DNA of 64,000 nt, taken from NCBI GenBank assembly GCA_016946835.1, contig JACVTC010000084.1, positions 47,501-111,500 of the forward strand, read 5' to 3'. The stretch is from Neocallimastix lanati (nom. inval.). Its lineage: Eukaryota > Neocallimastigomycota > Neocallimastigomycetes > Neocallimastigales > Neocallimastigaceae. Positions 43,067 through 54,288 of the stretch are shown here, in pieces (position 1 is the stretch's first letter; each line of letters opens with the position of its first letter). The notes beneath the pieces are model-generated. The model had not been told where the DNA came from and did not search any database. It was given only the letters and a program-made list of their open reading frames with translations. The position numbers were made by a program, and so were the translations under genes.

Positions 43067-43620
43067 TATAGTTTGGAAGCATCTATATATTGTTCAATAA
43101 TGGAGTTCACACTCTCTATGTTTTGGCCGTTCGTTTGATTGTGAAAGGGAAAAGAAAATTTAAGATCAACAGAAAAAATTTTGCAAACAGCTTTCCAAAA
43201 TTTAGAAGTGAATTGTGAACCACAATCAGAAATTATTTCGGTAGGAAGTTCATGAAGACAAAAGATAACATTAATGAAAGCAATAGCAGTTTCTTCAGTA
43301 GAAGGAATACCAGCAAAAGCAATAAAATGTCTCATTTTTGTTAATTTATCTATATCAATAAGAATACAAGTGAAACCATTGAAATAGATGACCAAGGACG
43401 ATCAGTAATGACAAGAGGTTTAAGGAATTCATAAGGCTTATGACGAGAAGGTTTTAAACAAGAACAAGTTTCGCAAGAATGAACATAATCAGAAACATCA
43501 GAATTGCGAGAAATGAGAGAGGAAGTTTTCTTAATCCCAAAGTGTCCTGTAGCTGGAGAGTCATGACAAATCTTGAGGATGAAAGAAGGCAATTAAGTGG
43601 GATATAAATTTTATTACTAA
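43066..43620 (-). pseudogene. GypH integrase
   Basis: Frame 43350-43592 holds the His-His-Cys-Cys zinc-binding domain (HDSPATGHFG...CETCSCLKPSRH). After a frameshift, 43066-43395 holds the core: LIDIDKLTKMRHF, IISDCGSQFTSKFW (second Asp; the usual D-R-G is D-C-G) and TNGQNIESVNSIIEQY (Glu). The first Asp should lie in the broken join near SISM (about 43390). Confidence 0.85.
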
Positions 43621-44300
43621 ATAAAAGGAAACTGTTACTTTTGCTAAATTTATCAACTTGTGGATGAGGGATTGGAAGTTTAGGATTATCTAAATAGTTA
43701 CAAATATTGAAATAAAATTCATCAGATTTATAGGAAGAAAGGATTTCATCAGTAAAAGAAGAAATCGAGGTAGCAACAGCACAAAAGTTTACTGGTCTAA
43801 GTACAGTGAAGTAGAAATTGAAGAAACATAATCAGGACTGTGAGAAAGAGTATCCAGTTTGCCATTGGAAGAACTAAAATGATATTTAATGATAAAGTTA
43901 AACTCAGAAAGAAAATGTGACCAACAAGCCAATCTCTGAGTCATCTTTTCAGGCATATTTTGAAAGAGTAGATTATGTGGTCAGAGTATATAGTAAAATG
44001 TTCCGAAGTTCCTTTGAGGAGGTGTCTCTAATGTTCTAAAGAGTTGACAATAGCAAATAGTTCCTTATCGTATATAGGATAGTTTCTTTCAGAACCAAGA
44101 AGAGATCTAGAGAAATATGCTATAGGATGAAGCTTGTTATTGGATAGTGAGACTTGAAAAAGAATAACACCAATTTGGAAATTACTGGAATCTATTTCTA
44201 CTTCAAAAGGAATACCAAGATTTGGGGAAACTAACACAGGAACAATGGTAAAGAGACGTTTCAAGGCATCATAGGCTTCTTATTGTTCATTATTCCACCT
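43621..44300 (-). pseudogene. GypH RNase H
   Basis: Frame 44028-44264 reads LGIPFEVEIDSSNFQIGVIL, then PIAYFSRSLLGSERNYPIYDKELFAIV: the gypsy RNase H start (D-A-S replaced by D-S-S) and its Y-x-x-x-K-E-L-x-A-I block. A stop follows, then TSEHFTIYSDH (about 43965-44000). The stretch 43620-43950 is too degraded to read, but has the length of the RNase H-integrase connection. Confidence 0.8.
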
Positions 44301-45160
44301 AAAAGTAACATTTTTTTGTAAAAGTTAATATAAAGGATGTGCTATCTTGACAAAACCTTAGATGAAGGGACGGTAGTAATTTGCGAGACCAAAAAATGAT
44401 TCAATTCAGGATGGAAGAAACCTTTCTTGGATCCATATTGATACCTTCAGCAGAGATGCAGTGACCGAGAAATCAATACAGGGAAAAAAGAACTCGCATT
44501 TTTCTAAACTAGCCACAAAATTAGAACTTCTTAATCTTGAGAGGACTTCTTTAATATGTTCAATATGAGAAGAGTAATCTAAAAAGAATGTAATGATGTC
44601 ATCGATATAACAATATACAAATTTGCCAATAATATCATCAAAGATGTCATATATAAAGGATTGGAAGGTTTCAGGAACATTCTACAGTCCAAAAGGTATT
44701 CCAGAATATTCTAAATGACCTAATTTACATGTAAAAGCAGTTTTGTATTCATCACCACTTTTAATCCGAATTAGATTGTAAGCCAACTTCAGGTCCAGTT
44801 TTGAGAATATCTTTCCATTACCTAAATTCTTTAGCATATCATTGATCAACGGAAGAGGGTATGATTCATGGATTGTGATTTAATATAATCGTTGGTAGTC
44901 GATTACCATACGGAGTTTTCCATTCTTCTTTCTTACGAAGAGAACAGGAGCGCCAGTTAGAGATTTCAATTTTTTTATAAATCCTTTAACAAGGTTTTCT
45001 TTAATATATTCTTCAAGAGCATCAGATTTTTCAGTAGTAAGAGGTTATACAGGATCATAATAAAGTTTACCGTCATCTTTAATTTTAATATTAATATAAA
45101 GGTCTATGAGGAGGGAGAACATAAGCAATAGCTTTTTGAAAACATTAATATATTCAACAA
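44300..45160 (-). pseudogene. GypH reverse transcriptase
   Basis: Mixed frames give LPPHRPLYINIKIKDDGKLYY (about 45060-45120), [72 protein letters not shown], the catalytic VYCYIDDIITFF (about 44590-44620), and FLGHCISAEGINMDPRKV. A number of stops occur (for example in IPFGL-NVPETFQ). It is similar in sequence to the GypG RT. Confidence 0.85.
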
Positions 45161-45748
45161 GTTCCTTAGGGAGTTTCTTAGAGTTTTCAAATCAGTTGAG
45201 TATGAGGAGGAATTAGAGCTAGAAGAAATGTTAGAAATTGGAAAAGAAGTAAAAATTTTAATATTAGCTTTATTAATAGGAGATTATTCACAAGGAGGAA
45301 CTGGATAAGAAAAAGGAATTGCAAGACAATTAGAATTGCAAAAATTTGAGTTAAAGGAGAGTTTCATATTGGCAAAGTCAATTGATGGATTATGAGTATT
45401 TAATCAATCGAATCCAAGAATACAATTACAAGAAGGTAAGTTAGTAACATAAAAGGAAGAAATACAACAGTGGTTGGAATATTTAAGAGTGACTGGAATT
45501 GTTTTGCAGAGAAAGAGTTTGAATACCACCAATACCACAGATTTTGTGAGTACTATCAGTGGAAGTGGTAGAAATATTGTTACTTCTAACAAATGTTTCA
45601 TCAATAAGATTATTACATGAGCCAAAATCTACTAATATATCAACTGGAATAGAAGAACTATTGAATAGAAAAGTAAAATTGAAAAGACTTTGAGAAAATT
45701 CTGAGTTATTGACTTGATTAAGAGTAGAATTCGAAAGAGGTTTAGAAA
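45161..45748 (-). pseudogene. GypH protease region
   Basis: SIPVDILVDFGSCNNLIDETF (about 45590-45655, shown in part) matches the gypsy retropepsin active site, but D-T/S-G is D-F-G. The 45404-45625 frame ends CNCILGFD, the conserved I-L-G-x-D-W strand; WLN follows after a stop. A frameshift lies between the two halves. Confidence 0.7.
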
Positions 45749-46484
45749 CTAAGGTAATACTTGAAGACTCATCTTAATTAATTTTTTAGGACAATCCTTA
45801 ATGGAATAAGTAGGAGAACCACAATAAGCATAAATTTTCTTTTTCTTTTTTTGAGAGATGTCCATGAAATTGTTACTAGATTTTTTATTTGTAATATTTC
45901 TTCTAAAAATAGAGGATCTATTACTGGTAAGAAATGATTTATTTCTTTGAAATTTTTGGGTTGTAGATAGTCTAGCATCAATACGAGAAGTAATAGTTTT
46001 AAGAGCAAGTAAGCTTTTGGTTCCAGGAAATATTTCAATAATCTTGATAGCAACTTGGTTATTTAATCCAGCAATAAAGGAATCCATCTTGGCTTCTTCA
46101 TTCCAATTTGAATCGTCAGCATACTTGTTGAATTCGAAGATAAATCCTTGAATTCCCCCTAGATTTCTCTGAAGTATATTTCTTAACATTTAGTTTGCAA
46201 CGTAAGTAGTTTCAGAATTCCAAAAAAAAAAGATTTTATACTGCCAATAAAAGCTTCATAGTTACTAAGTAATGGATCACGGTGTTCTATCAAGGTAGCT
46301 GTCCAATTCAAAGCTTAACCATAAAAGTGAGAGATAATATAGACTACCTTATCTTCATCTCCAGGAAACCTTTCAGGATATAAAAGAAAAATAAGCTCCA
46401 TTTTGGCAAGAAATCATTTTAGATACTTTCTTTTCCAAACAAATCCATTAGATTAGCAGTGTCAAAGATATTTGATCCTTCCAT
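45749..46484 (-). pseudogene. GypH gag with degraded zinc knuckle
   Basis: ATG 46484 opens MEGSNIFDTANLMDLFGKE, then several stops. The 45749-46189 frame carries ...FIFEFNKYADDSNWNEEAKMDSFIAGL (a capsid-like segment) and ends with YAYCGSPTYSIKDCPKKL: a CCHC knuckle in which the first Cys and the His are both Tyr. Gag function is assigned by this relic knuckle and its position before protease. Confidence 0.75.
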
Positions 46485-46614
46485 GTTAATATAAAAATTT
46501 TTTATTAATAAAAGATTTTATAAGAAATTTACTTTAATTTGATTAATATAAATTATTAATAAAAGTATTAAAATTTTATTTTAATTATTAAAAGCATTTC
46601 CTTCAACTTTTTGT

Positions 46615-47281
46615 AACTTATTAAGAAACACACAAAGTAGTATGTGAATTCAAGATAGCTTCACTGGAGGAGATAGGCGATGTTGAAGGAGGATGTTGAG
46701 GTGGAATACTGGGATTGGTATTAGATGTGGAGGCAATTGGTGTTTCCAAAAGAGGAGGTGGAGAAACTTCGATTAAAGGTTGTTTACCCTTATCCTTCTT
46801 TGAAACGAAATCTCTAAAAGGTAAATTAAGAACGTCAGCTGTTTTCATACTGATGATGGATGAAAGGTCATCTTGTATTTTCTAAAAATATAATTAAGAA
46901 GATTATTCGTATAGTTTTAAATTTGTCTTTAATTTGGATATTTTGGATGAAGCCCGATTCATTCATTGTAATGTTAAAAAGGACAGCCGTTTTAGGGTAA
47001 GTAATTGTATTTAAATAAAGGGAATAATTAAAAGAGTCTCTTCTATTAACATTATTGGGTACTACTATTACGTCTTTTGGAATGACGTTTTCAATCCGTG
47101 CTAGGATGTCATCAATTTCATTAGCAATTGTTTGCATAAGGATATGACTTTCATGAGATGTGTGAATTGTTTCATTATTATTAGTGAAATTTTTGTTGTT
47201 CGAAACCAATTCATTATAGGTGGAGATTACCCTAAGTATTTCATTATTGTTCAGAGCAGAAGCTGAAGATTGTTCCTTCAT
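46615..47281 (-). pseudogene. GypH upstream gag-region ORF
   Basis: Two frames, 46868-47281 (137 aa; acidic/polar) and 46621-46848 (75 aa; Pro/Ser-rich, SIPPQHPPSTSP), are probably one protein split near 46860 (KFKTIRI to MKTADVLNL). It precedes the MEGSN gag start. I do not recognise a domain. It could be the N-terminal part of Gag or a separate accessory ORF. Confidence 0.45.
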
Positions 47282-47590
47282 TAGTGTTTGAAGCGTTTAT
47301 AGTGAGGCAGCATACTGTTTAGCAATAGAAAATAATGGTAACATGGACAAGGTTACCTTCCTAAATAAGTGTTCATTTTATTAAGTGTTTTAAGATTCTA
47401 GTGTTTAACATTTAGTATTAATAATTAGAGTTGATTAATTCAATTATTTAGATTAGGTTAAATTTTTTTTTTAAAAATTTTAGTTTAGTTTATATTATTT
47501 AATATTTAGATTTTTAACTTAGAATAAAAAAAATAGTATTTAAAAATTTCTTTAGTTATTAGAATATATTATTTTATTCTAATAAAAAAT
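47282..47590 (-). other. GypH 5' leader
   Basis: Non-coding leader of about 310 bp between primer site and first ORF; AT-rich in its distal half. Confidence 0.5.
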
Positions 47591-47606
47591 CTTCAGTTCT
47601 GTACCA
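47591..47606 (-). promoter_or_regulatory. GypH primer binding site (tRNA 3' end type)
   Basis: The plus strand reads CTTCAGTTCTGTACCA, ending in CCA two bases before the LTR start TGTAAAAGG. This is the standard 3'-CCA tRNA primer layout of gypsy elements and contrasts with the internal tRNA-Lys site of the copia elements. The tRNA is not identified. Confidence 0.55.
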
Positions 47607-47608
47607 AT

Positions 47609-48150
47609 TGTAAAAGGTGGGTTTAACATAAGCTAAAATAACGATTAATAAATATTGACAAGATAACTTAATACCTCTCTATTCGAGTATTTATACAAAA
47701 TATTAATATTAACTTATAATAAATTATTTATTAACACTTAAAGAAATATAGCGCAGCACTAATTAACTTTATTTGTTAACCGTTACTGAGCTTATACTAA
47801 AATGTTTATTCAATTTTAATAATTAATTTCTTTTATTTATTTATTTAATATTATATAATTTGATATAACAATTTACGGTAATAGTAACGTTAGTGTGTTA
47901 CTATTACAAGTACAATTATTTTTATACATGTAAATAAATGAATGGTTTGTAAATTATTTAATTTAACTTAATAAACTATATATAACTATATAACTAATAA
48001 TAAAATAAACTATAAAATAATAAAATTTAATGTATGAAAATTAAGTAAAGATTTTATTTGATTAGCTAGAATTGCTAACTGTATATAGATACGTTACATA
48101 ACCAAAGGACTATCATTGAATAGGCATTATGTTACCATGTAACTGTTACA
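47609..48150 (-). repeat. GypH 5' LTR (end tentative)
   Basis: The plus strand begins TGTAAAAGGTGGG, two bases after the primer site. A TG...CA unit can be closed at CTGTTACA (48150). No second copy is available to confirm the length. Confidence 0.4.
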
Positions 48151-48815
48151 TAATTTATGGTGTAAGAATATAGATTTATTTCTTATAAATTAATATATTT
48201 TCCTATTTAATTAATTTATATTTTATTTATATTTCAATATTTATTAATATGAAAAAAATATATTAATTTATTCAATTAATATATATGAGAAAAACAAAGT
48301 AATCAAATTTGTTGTAATGTATTAACTTAAAAATATTATTTATATTTTATTGCTTTAATTATTTGTTAATTTATAAGATTTTAGTAAAAATAGTTAATTA
48401 AGTTTTTCCCAATATTATTATGAATGGATTTTTATTAATTAATACAATGATTAATACATTAGAATATTAATCGAAGTTATTCAGGTTTTTCTACTAATCT
48501 TTTCCTGAATATCGAATTGTTAAGATTAAATACTTTTATTTGATTTGTTAACTTTATCTTATCTATTTTATTTATTTAATAATCACATTTATTAAAATAA
48601 TTATAAATAAAAAAGTATAAAAGAACTCAAATTTCTTTGATTAAAGAAATTAGAGTTATTATAATATAACGCCCTATTATAAAAGAAATAAAAATCATTT
48701 CTTGTTTATATCAATATTTAATGTTTATAATAAAATCTATATAAGAATAAATTTTTATATTTAAAAAGATATTAATAATCATAGTTAATATATTATAAAT
48801 ACATTATTTCATATG
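48151..48815. repeat. AT-rich repeat debris, related to 10.3-10.9 kb
   Basis: Contains the inverted counterpart (about 48482-48506) of the 10450-10475 block and loosely matching flanks. No gene. Confidence 0.35.
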
Positions 48816-49347
48816 TGATACGAGGTATCACTAAATACCTTGTATTTCCTATTAAATACTCTTATTAATATAAAATTATAATAAAATTATTATTAAAACT
48901 TATTATTAAAAACTTTTATTAATATGAAATATAATAAAATTATTAATAAATGTTCTTATAAGCTTCTTTTGTTACTATTAAATATAATAAAATTATTATT
49001 AAATATTCTTAATAAAAGTTAAATATAATTTAAATTATTATTAAATCTTATTTTTTTAAATATTAAATACAATAAAAATATATTACAATAAATATTTGAT
49101 ATGAAATACAGAATTATAAATTTTTGTATAATATTGTCTAAACCTTTAAAATAAACTATGAATAAAATAAAATAGGAAGAAAAATCAAAACTAAATTAAA
49201 TCTTTATTAAACTAAAATAAACTAAAATACAGAAATTCTTCAATAACAAAAATGAACTAAAATACAGAAAACATCAATTCTGTATAATTTTCTATCTGAA
49301 GACAATATCAAGAAGAAGCTAACGCAAGGAATGCCCTTCGTGATACA
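48816..49347 (+). repeat. Solo LTR, family S, copy 2
   Basis: Starts TGATACGAGGTATCACTAAA and ends CTTCGTGATACA: TG...CA ends. Matches 39469-40257. No element-coding sequence is attached. No clear target duplication. Confidence 0.7.
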
Positions 49348-49426
49348 ACCTCCACATTTAATTTTTTTAGTTTAATATAATAAATATTTTTTTTTTAACA
49401 ATATAAATAATATTAAAAATAATTTA

Positions 49427-49695
49427 TAAAAGTGTAAACCAGTTTTTAGTATTTAAATTTATATATAAACTTTATTTATTATTTTATTATTTATTAAATT
49501 TATCAATTGATGCAGATATAAAATTTTGGAAAATTAGTTTCATTTTATACTACATGTGGCTTAATAATAATACAATGAAAATATTTTACATGTATAAAAT
49601 AATTTATTACAAATAACGAAAATATTATTAACAATGAATTTTAAAATAAAATTTAATTTAATGTATTTCAAAATAGATTTTGTTATATTTTAACA
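49427..49695 (-). repeat. CopE 3' LTR
   Basis: The sense strand starts TGTTAAAATATAAC and ends CACTTTTA, again TG...TA when the 5-bp duplication is fixed. Confidence 0.95.
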
Positions 49696-49705
49696 TTCCC
49701 TTGTC
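49696..49705 (-). promoter_or_regulatory. CopE polypurine tract
   Basis: The minus strand reads GACAAGGGAA followed by the LTR start TGTTAAAA. Confidence 0.8.
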
Positions 49706-49709
49706 AAAC

Positions 49710-51935
49710 TTAATTTTCTGATTTATCAAAAATTATGTTTGAAAATTTTGACATTTGAGGTCCGTTAACATTTTTAGTTAATACATCGGCTAACATATTT
49801 TCGGTACTGATGTATTTTAAAATTATTCTTTTATTTTTAATATGATCTTGATTGAAATAAAATTTTATGTTTATATGCTTTAATTTTGAGTTTAATTGTC
49901 CATTTTCAATCGTTGTTTTACTACCTTGGTTGTCAGTATAGATAGTAATTGGTTTGTTGAAATTAAATAGTTCAAATAAAATATTTCTTAACCATAAAAC
50001 CTTTTTTGAACATTTTGTATTTCCTATATATTCTGCTTCCATTGTGGAGGTAGCAACAGTTGTTTGTTTTCTTGACGACCAGCAGATTGGGCTTGTTCCC
50101 ATAAGAATGATATGTCCAGAGATAGATTTTTTATCCTTTGAATCGCCTCCTAAGTCAGAGTCCGTAAAAGCAGTAAATTCCCCTGTTCCTGTGTATGTAA
50201 TTTTATAATTTTTAGTAGAATTTAAATATTTAAAAATATTTGTTACTTTGTTTCAATCAGAAATAGTTGGATTTTCAGCATTCCTCGCCGCCTTATTTAC
50301 AGCAAATGATATATCGGGACGAGTACATTTTGCTAAGTAAATCAAAGAACCTAAAGCGCTTTTGTAAGTAGTTTTATCGAAAGGATTGCGGTTTTCGTTA
50401 ACATTATCACCAGTGCATGGTGTCTTAGCTTTTCGAGTATTGTGAACTTTAAATTTGGATAAAACATTTTCAATGTAATTAGTTTGTGAAACAGAGTATC
50501 TGAAATTATTGTTTTCAACTTTAATACCAAGTAAATAATTGATGTGTTCACATTTTAAAATTTTAAATTTATTCTTTATAGTTCTAATAGTTTTAGATAT
50601 TTCTATGGATTTGCCAGTGATGATCATATCATCTACATAGATTCCAATGATGCAACTAACTTTTCCGTGCATATTTTTCTTAAAGATGCATGGTTCAGAA
50701 ATTAATTGTTGGAAACCAATCCCTTTAAAAAATGAAGTAATTGTTTCATTCCATTGTCTTCCACTTTGTTTAAGGCCATAAAGAGCTCTGTTCAGCTTCC
50801 AAAAATCTTTGCCATGATTTGAATCACCTTGAGGGATTGTTACATAAATATTTTTGTCCAATTTTGCATTAAGGTAGGCGGCCTTTATGTCCAATTGAAA
50901 AATATCCCAGTGAAGTTTAGAAGCTAAGGCAATTATAAATTTTAGACTGTCTATACTTAATGTTGGTGAGAAAGTAAGCACATAATCAATTCCTCGTATT
51001 TGGCTGAAGCCTTTAGCAACTAATCGTGCTTTAAATTTTTCGATGTTATTGTTACTGTCACGTTTTATGTTAAATATCCATTTGGTTTTAATGGGTTTCT
51101 TACCTTCAGGTAGTTTTTTAACAAAGAACATAATGTTATTATCATAAAGGTTATTGAGTTCGTCATTAATTGCAGATAACCATTTGGTTTTATATTTACT
51201 TGTGACAGCTTCCTTAAAAGATAACAGAGCATCTAAATTTATATTAGAAATTTCATTATTAGAATCTCTAAAGTTTAGACGTTTTGCATTATTGTTTTCG
51301 AAATTATTACCTGGTCTTTTAACAGGAAGGTTATTAAGTACTTCGTTAATTCTATGCCTTTTATTAGTTATACCAATATCATCAATATATTCAGCGTTTC
51401 TTTTATAAGCTTTGTTAGGATAGTATTGACCAATGTTTCTCATTTTGGTACTTGAATATAATTCGCTTTCTTCTGCTCTTCTTTTAGTGGAATGACTTGG
51501 TTGATATGATGATATATTGGGTTTGTTTCGTTTGTTTAATAATTCTTCATCAAAACTGTGTCTTCTCTTACCAATACTACTTTTAAATCTTTTGTTATTA
51601 TGAGATATATGGAAATTATTTTCTGGTGTGATTTTAAACGAGTTTAAATTGGCTATAATGTCGTTGATTTCTATATCAAAGTTCGAATTGTCGTTTTGTT
51701 TATAGATGTCGATTTTTCTTAAATTAGTTTCTATATTATTATTGTTGGGAGTTATGTTATTGTTATTGTTATTAGTTGGTTGATTATTTAGGTTTTGTTC
51801 GAATTCTGTAACTTTGTCAGTGTCGTTAGAAAATAGTTTAATTATGTGTGGATATGAATTATATTTGGGTTTATTATTGTTATTTAAAAATAAGATTTGC
51901 TGATTGATCTTCATCAAAAATTGCTTCCCGTACAA
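49710..51935 (-). pseudogene. CopE linker, reverse transcriptase and RNase H
   Basis: The frame 50253-51935 (560 aa) starts with an Asn-rich linker and a basic stretch. It continues with KTKWIFNIKRDSNNNIEKFK, LVAKGFSQIRGIDY, LDIKAAYLNAKLD, RALYGLKQSGRQW, the catalytic YVDDMIITG and CTRPDISFAVNKAAR, and stops at PTISD. The same frame reopens at once (NKVTNIFKYLNS) through SDLGGDS, MGTSPICWSS, STMEAEYIG, YTDNQGSKTT and ISTENMLADVLTKN to the stop at 49710. The intervening TGA stands where relatives have Trp (DW). One G-to-A change thus separates RT from RNase H. All acidic residues of both active sites appear present. Confidence 0.95.
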
Positions 51936-53325
51936 GATGTATCTTAAGACTTTCGTAATCCATAATTATATAGCAATGAGTTTTGAAGTTAAAGCCTAGG
52001 AATACTCCTTTTTTACTATTAGATTCGAATTTTCCTTTGTCTTGATCGAAAACTTTATAATACGCGATACATCCAAAAGTTCTAATGTATTTTAAATTTA
52101 CTTGCTTGTTGAAAAATATTTCATTTGGTATTGCATTCCCAATTCCTTTATGTGGATGGATGTTATATAAATGATTTGCATAGTTAACAGCGTAGTCCCA
52201 AAACTTTTGATCCAGCTTGCTCCAGGTTAACAAAGTTTTTGCGCAGTTAATTAATGTTTGATTGAACCTCTCTACCCTACCGTTATTTTGAGGATTGTAT
52301 GGTGGAGAGTATAATTTTGTAATACCATTCTTTGCACAATAGTTTTCGATCTTCTTGTTTTTAAATTCTAAATCGCTGTCTGTTTTGAAGAATTTAATAT
52401 TCTCATTAAAACAATTAGTTATATATTTAAGAAATTGAATAGTTGTTTTGGGTACATCCTTTTTGTTTTCCAACAGATATATCCATGACTTTCTAGAGTA
52501 TTCGTCAATAAATGTTAATATAAATCTCTTCCCAGTACATGAGATAATTTTTATTGGTCCTATAAGGTCGGAATGTATAGTTTCTAAGATTCTGGTCGCA
52601 TTTGGAGGATTACCGTTGTGTGGTAATCTTTTAAGCTTAGCTATCTTACAGGTTAAACAGTTGTCCTTTCTAATGTTGTGAAGATTTAAGTATTCAGCAA
52701 AGTTTTCATGTTGAAAATGGCCTAGGCGTCTGTGCCAAAGGTTTGCACTGTATTCATCTAGATTTGAGTTTTTGCTTTGTTTAGTTATAATGTTAATTGT
52801 TGAATCCGTTTGTCTTATTGGAATTCTAATAATGTTGTTTTCGTCAGCTGTGTATGTTCCTATAATTTTAATCTTGTTATTGTTGTTGTTGTAGTTATTG
52901 TTATTGTATTTTACGTCGACTTTTTTGAGTGTTAAAGTAGTTTTGTTGTTAATTAGTTTAATTTCACTGTAGATTCCCATCTTTGGTAGTAAGTTTCCAC
53001 TAAGTAAGTTTTTGTTTATGTTATTTGAATAGTAAACCTTGTCGAGTCGTATGTACTCGCCATTTATTTTACCTTCAAAAGTTCCGACGCCCTGAAATTC
53101 ACAGGTAGAGTTGTTAGCACATTTCATCTGAATTATCTGGTTGCGAAAATTCTTTAAAATGTGTTTGTTACAAGTAATATGTTCTGAACATCCTGTATCG
53201 TAAGTCCATAAGATAATATAGTTATTCGAATTGTTGTTAGAATTGTCAATCTCTTTGGTAATTAGGTTTATGCTGTAGTTCCTTTTACATAAGCTTTTGT
53301 ATTTCTTTTTAAGTTGTTGATTCAA
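51880..53325 (-). CDS. CopE protease-integrase
   Basis: 481-residue open frame in +1 relative to gag (17-nt overlap) and -1 relative to RT (56-nt overlap). The protease active site is LWTYDTGCSEHIT. The zinc-binding domain is LWHRRLGHFQHEN...CLTCKIAKLKR. The core has IHSDLIGPIK (first Asp), FFKTDSDLEF (second Asp; N-G replaced by S-D) and NPQNNGRVERFNQT (Glu), then IRTFGCIAYYK and the GVFLGF strand. There is no upstream ATG at a plausible start, so it is presumably expressed as Gag-Pol by frameshift. The overlap contains ACA ACT TAA AAA. Confidence 0.9.
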   Translation of the reverse strand: MNQQLKKKYKSLCKRNYSINLITKEIDNSNNNSNNYIILWTYDTGCSEHITCNKHILKNFRNQIIQMKCANNSTCEFQGVGTFEGKINGEYIRLDKVYYSNNINKNLLSGNLLPKMGIYSEIKLINNKTTLTLKKVDVKYNNNNYNNNNNKIKIIGTYTADENNIIRIPIRQTDSTINIITKQSKNSNLDEYSANLWHRRLGHFQHENFAEYLNLHNIRKDNCLTCKIAKLKRLPHNGNPPNATRILETIHSDLIGPIKIISCTGKRFILTFIDEYSRKSWIYLLENKKDVPKTTIQFLKYITNCFNENIKFFKTDSDLEFKNKKIENYCAKNGITKLYSPPYNPQNNGRVERFNQTLINCAKTLLTWSKLDQKFWDYAVNYANHLYNIHPHKGIGNAIPNEIFFNKQVNLKYIRTFGCIAYYKVFDQDKGKFESNSKKGVFLGFNFKTHCYIIMDYESLKIHLVREAIFDEDQSANLIFK

Positions 53326-54265
53326 TATTGCAGACCTGTTTTTTAAATAATGGTTTTATTTCATCAAAGCATGTATTTTCTTTGGTGTCTACATCTGATG
53401 AATAATCTTCACTGAGTTCAACATTACTGATATATTTTCTACTGTTATCCTTTTTATTTGATTTTCTACAATGGTTAAGTGTACTTATCCTTCTTTGTTC
53501 ACGAACGTGCTGATTGAATCCACATTTGTCAGTGGTATGACCTTTCATTTCACAAATGTAACAGTAATTATTTTCTCTTTTGATATTGTTATGTCTTGGT
53601 TTTTCAACATAATCTATATCCATAAAATCATCAATTTTATTGGATTTTGTTTCTTTTCCAGTAGTTTTCCCTAAAAAGTACTGTAAGACATTAATTTGCT
53701 CTTTAACATTTGAAACAAAATCATCAATATCCATATCATGTTTAAGTGGCAATCTTAATCTAATTTCTGTAGGTACTGCAAAGTTGATATATTTTGCTTT
53801 CTCTAATGTTCCGAGCCTATAATTCTTTTCGTCAAGAATTTCAAAAATATCAATTATTTCAGAAATTACTTCTAAGGAATCATCAATGTTTTTTGATTTT
53901 AAAGAATTTAATTTCCTAATGTAGTGATCAACATCATTGGACTTAGATTTATCATAATGTTCCTTGATTTTGGCCATTATATTGTAAGCTGTTTTCGAAT
54001 TACGGATTTTCTTTTTAACTTCCTTAGTGATGCTTGTTAAAATGAACGCTCGAACTACGGAGTCCTTAACTTTGGCATCTTCTAAATCTTGTTGAGTTTT
54101 GGTTCCATTTCTGACATCATTAGCCATGGTGGTTAATACATCACTGGAGATGTAATCCAAAAGTTTCTTTGATTTCAAGATAGAACTGACAGTGGGATAC
54201 CAGTCTTCGAAGTTGCTCTTGTTGAGACGTTCTTCTGGATTAAGAAAATAATTATTAGTAGTCAT
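53309..54265 (-). CDS. CopE Gag
   Basis: Starts at ATG 54265 (MTTNNYFLNPEERLNKSNFE); the triplets upstream belong to the primer site. A capsid-like alpha-helical region follows (NFEDWYPTVSSILKSKKLL; AYNIMAKIKEHYDKS; RLRLPLKHDMDIDDF), as in copia Gag (UBN2/gag-polypeptide type). The CCHC zinc knuckle is CYICEMKGHTTDKC (about residue 240). The C-terminus is acidic and ends at IESTT-stop inside the next frame. No internal damage is visible. The start lies only about 9 nt from the primer site, so the leader is almost absent, in contrast to CopA and CopB. Confidence 0.9.
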   Translation of the reverse strand: MTTNNYFLNPEERLNKSNFEDWYPTVSSILKSKKLLDYISSDVLTTMANDVRNGTKTQQDLEDAKVKDSVVRAFILTSITKEVKKKIRNSKTAYNIMAKIKEHYDKSKSNDVDHYIRKLNSLKSKNIDDSLEVISEIIDIFEILDEKNYRLGTLEKAKYINFAVPTEIRLRLPLKHDMDIDDFVSNVKEQINVLQYFLGKTTGKETKSNKIDDFMDIDYVEKPRHNNIKRENNYCYICEMKGHTTDKCGFNQHVREQRRISTLNHCRKSNKKDNSRKYISNVELSEDYSSDVDTKENTCFDEIKPLFKKQVCNIESTT

Positions 54266-54273
54266 TTTGCGCA

Positions 54274-54288
54274 ATGAGACTCTTATTC
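54274..54288 (-). promoter_or_regulatory. CopE primer binding site: tRNA-Lys(CUU) half
   Basis: The plus strand reads ATGAGACTCTTATTC (one change from ATGAGACTCTTAATC), adjacent to the LTR at 54289. Confidence 0.75.

Larger units (their letters stand above)
42505..48150 (-). mobile_element. GypH: gypsy element truncated at its 3' end
   Basis: Minus-strand order: LTR 47609-48150, primer site, gag region 45749-47281, protease, RT, RNase H, integrase and a C-terminal chromatin-proximal region ending near 42510: the Ty3/gypsy order (RT before integrase). The 3' LTR is missing because a plus-strand gypsy fragment abuts it head to head. Every domain carries frameshifts or stops. Confidence 0.8.

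Noticed and set aside
17700-50262. Alternative genetic code (stop read as Trp)
   Set aside because: CopE has TGA and CopB has TAG at conserved Trp positions, while many other Trp residues are TGG and other stops fall at non-Trp positions. Ordinary nonsense mutation suffices.
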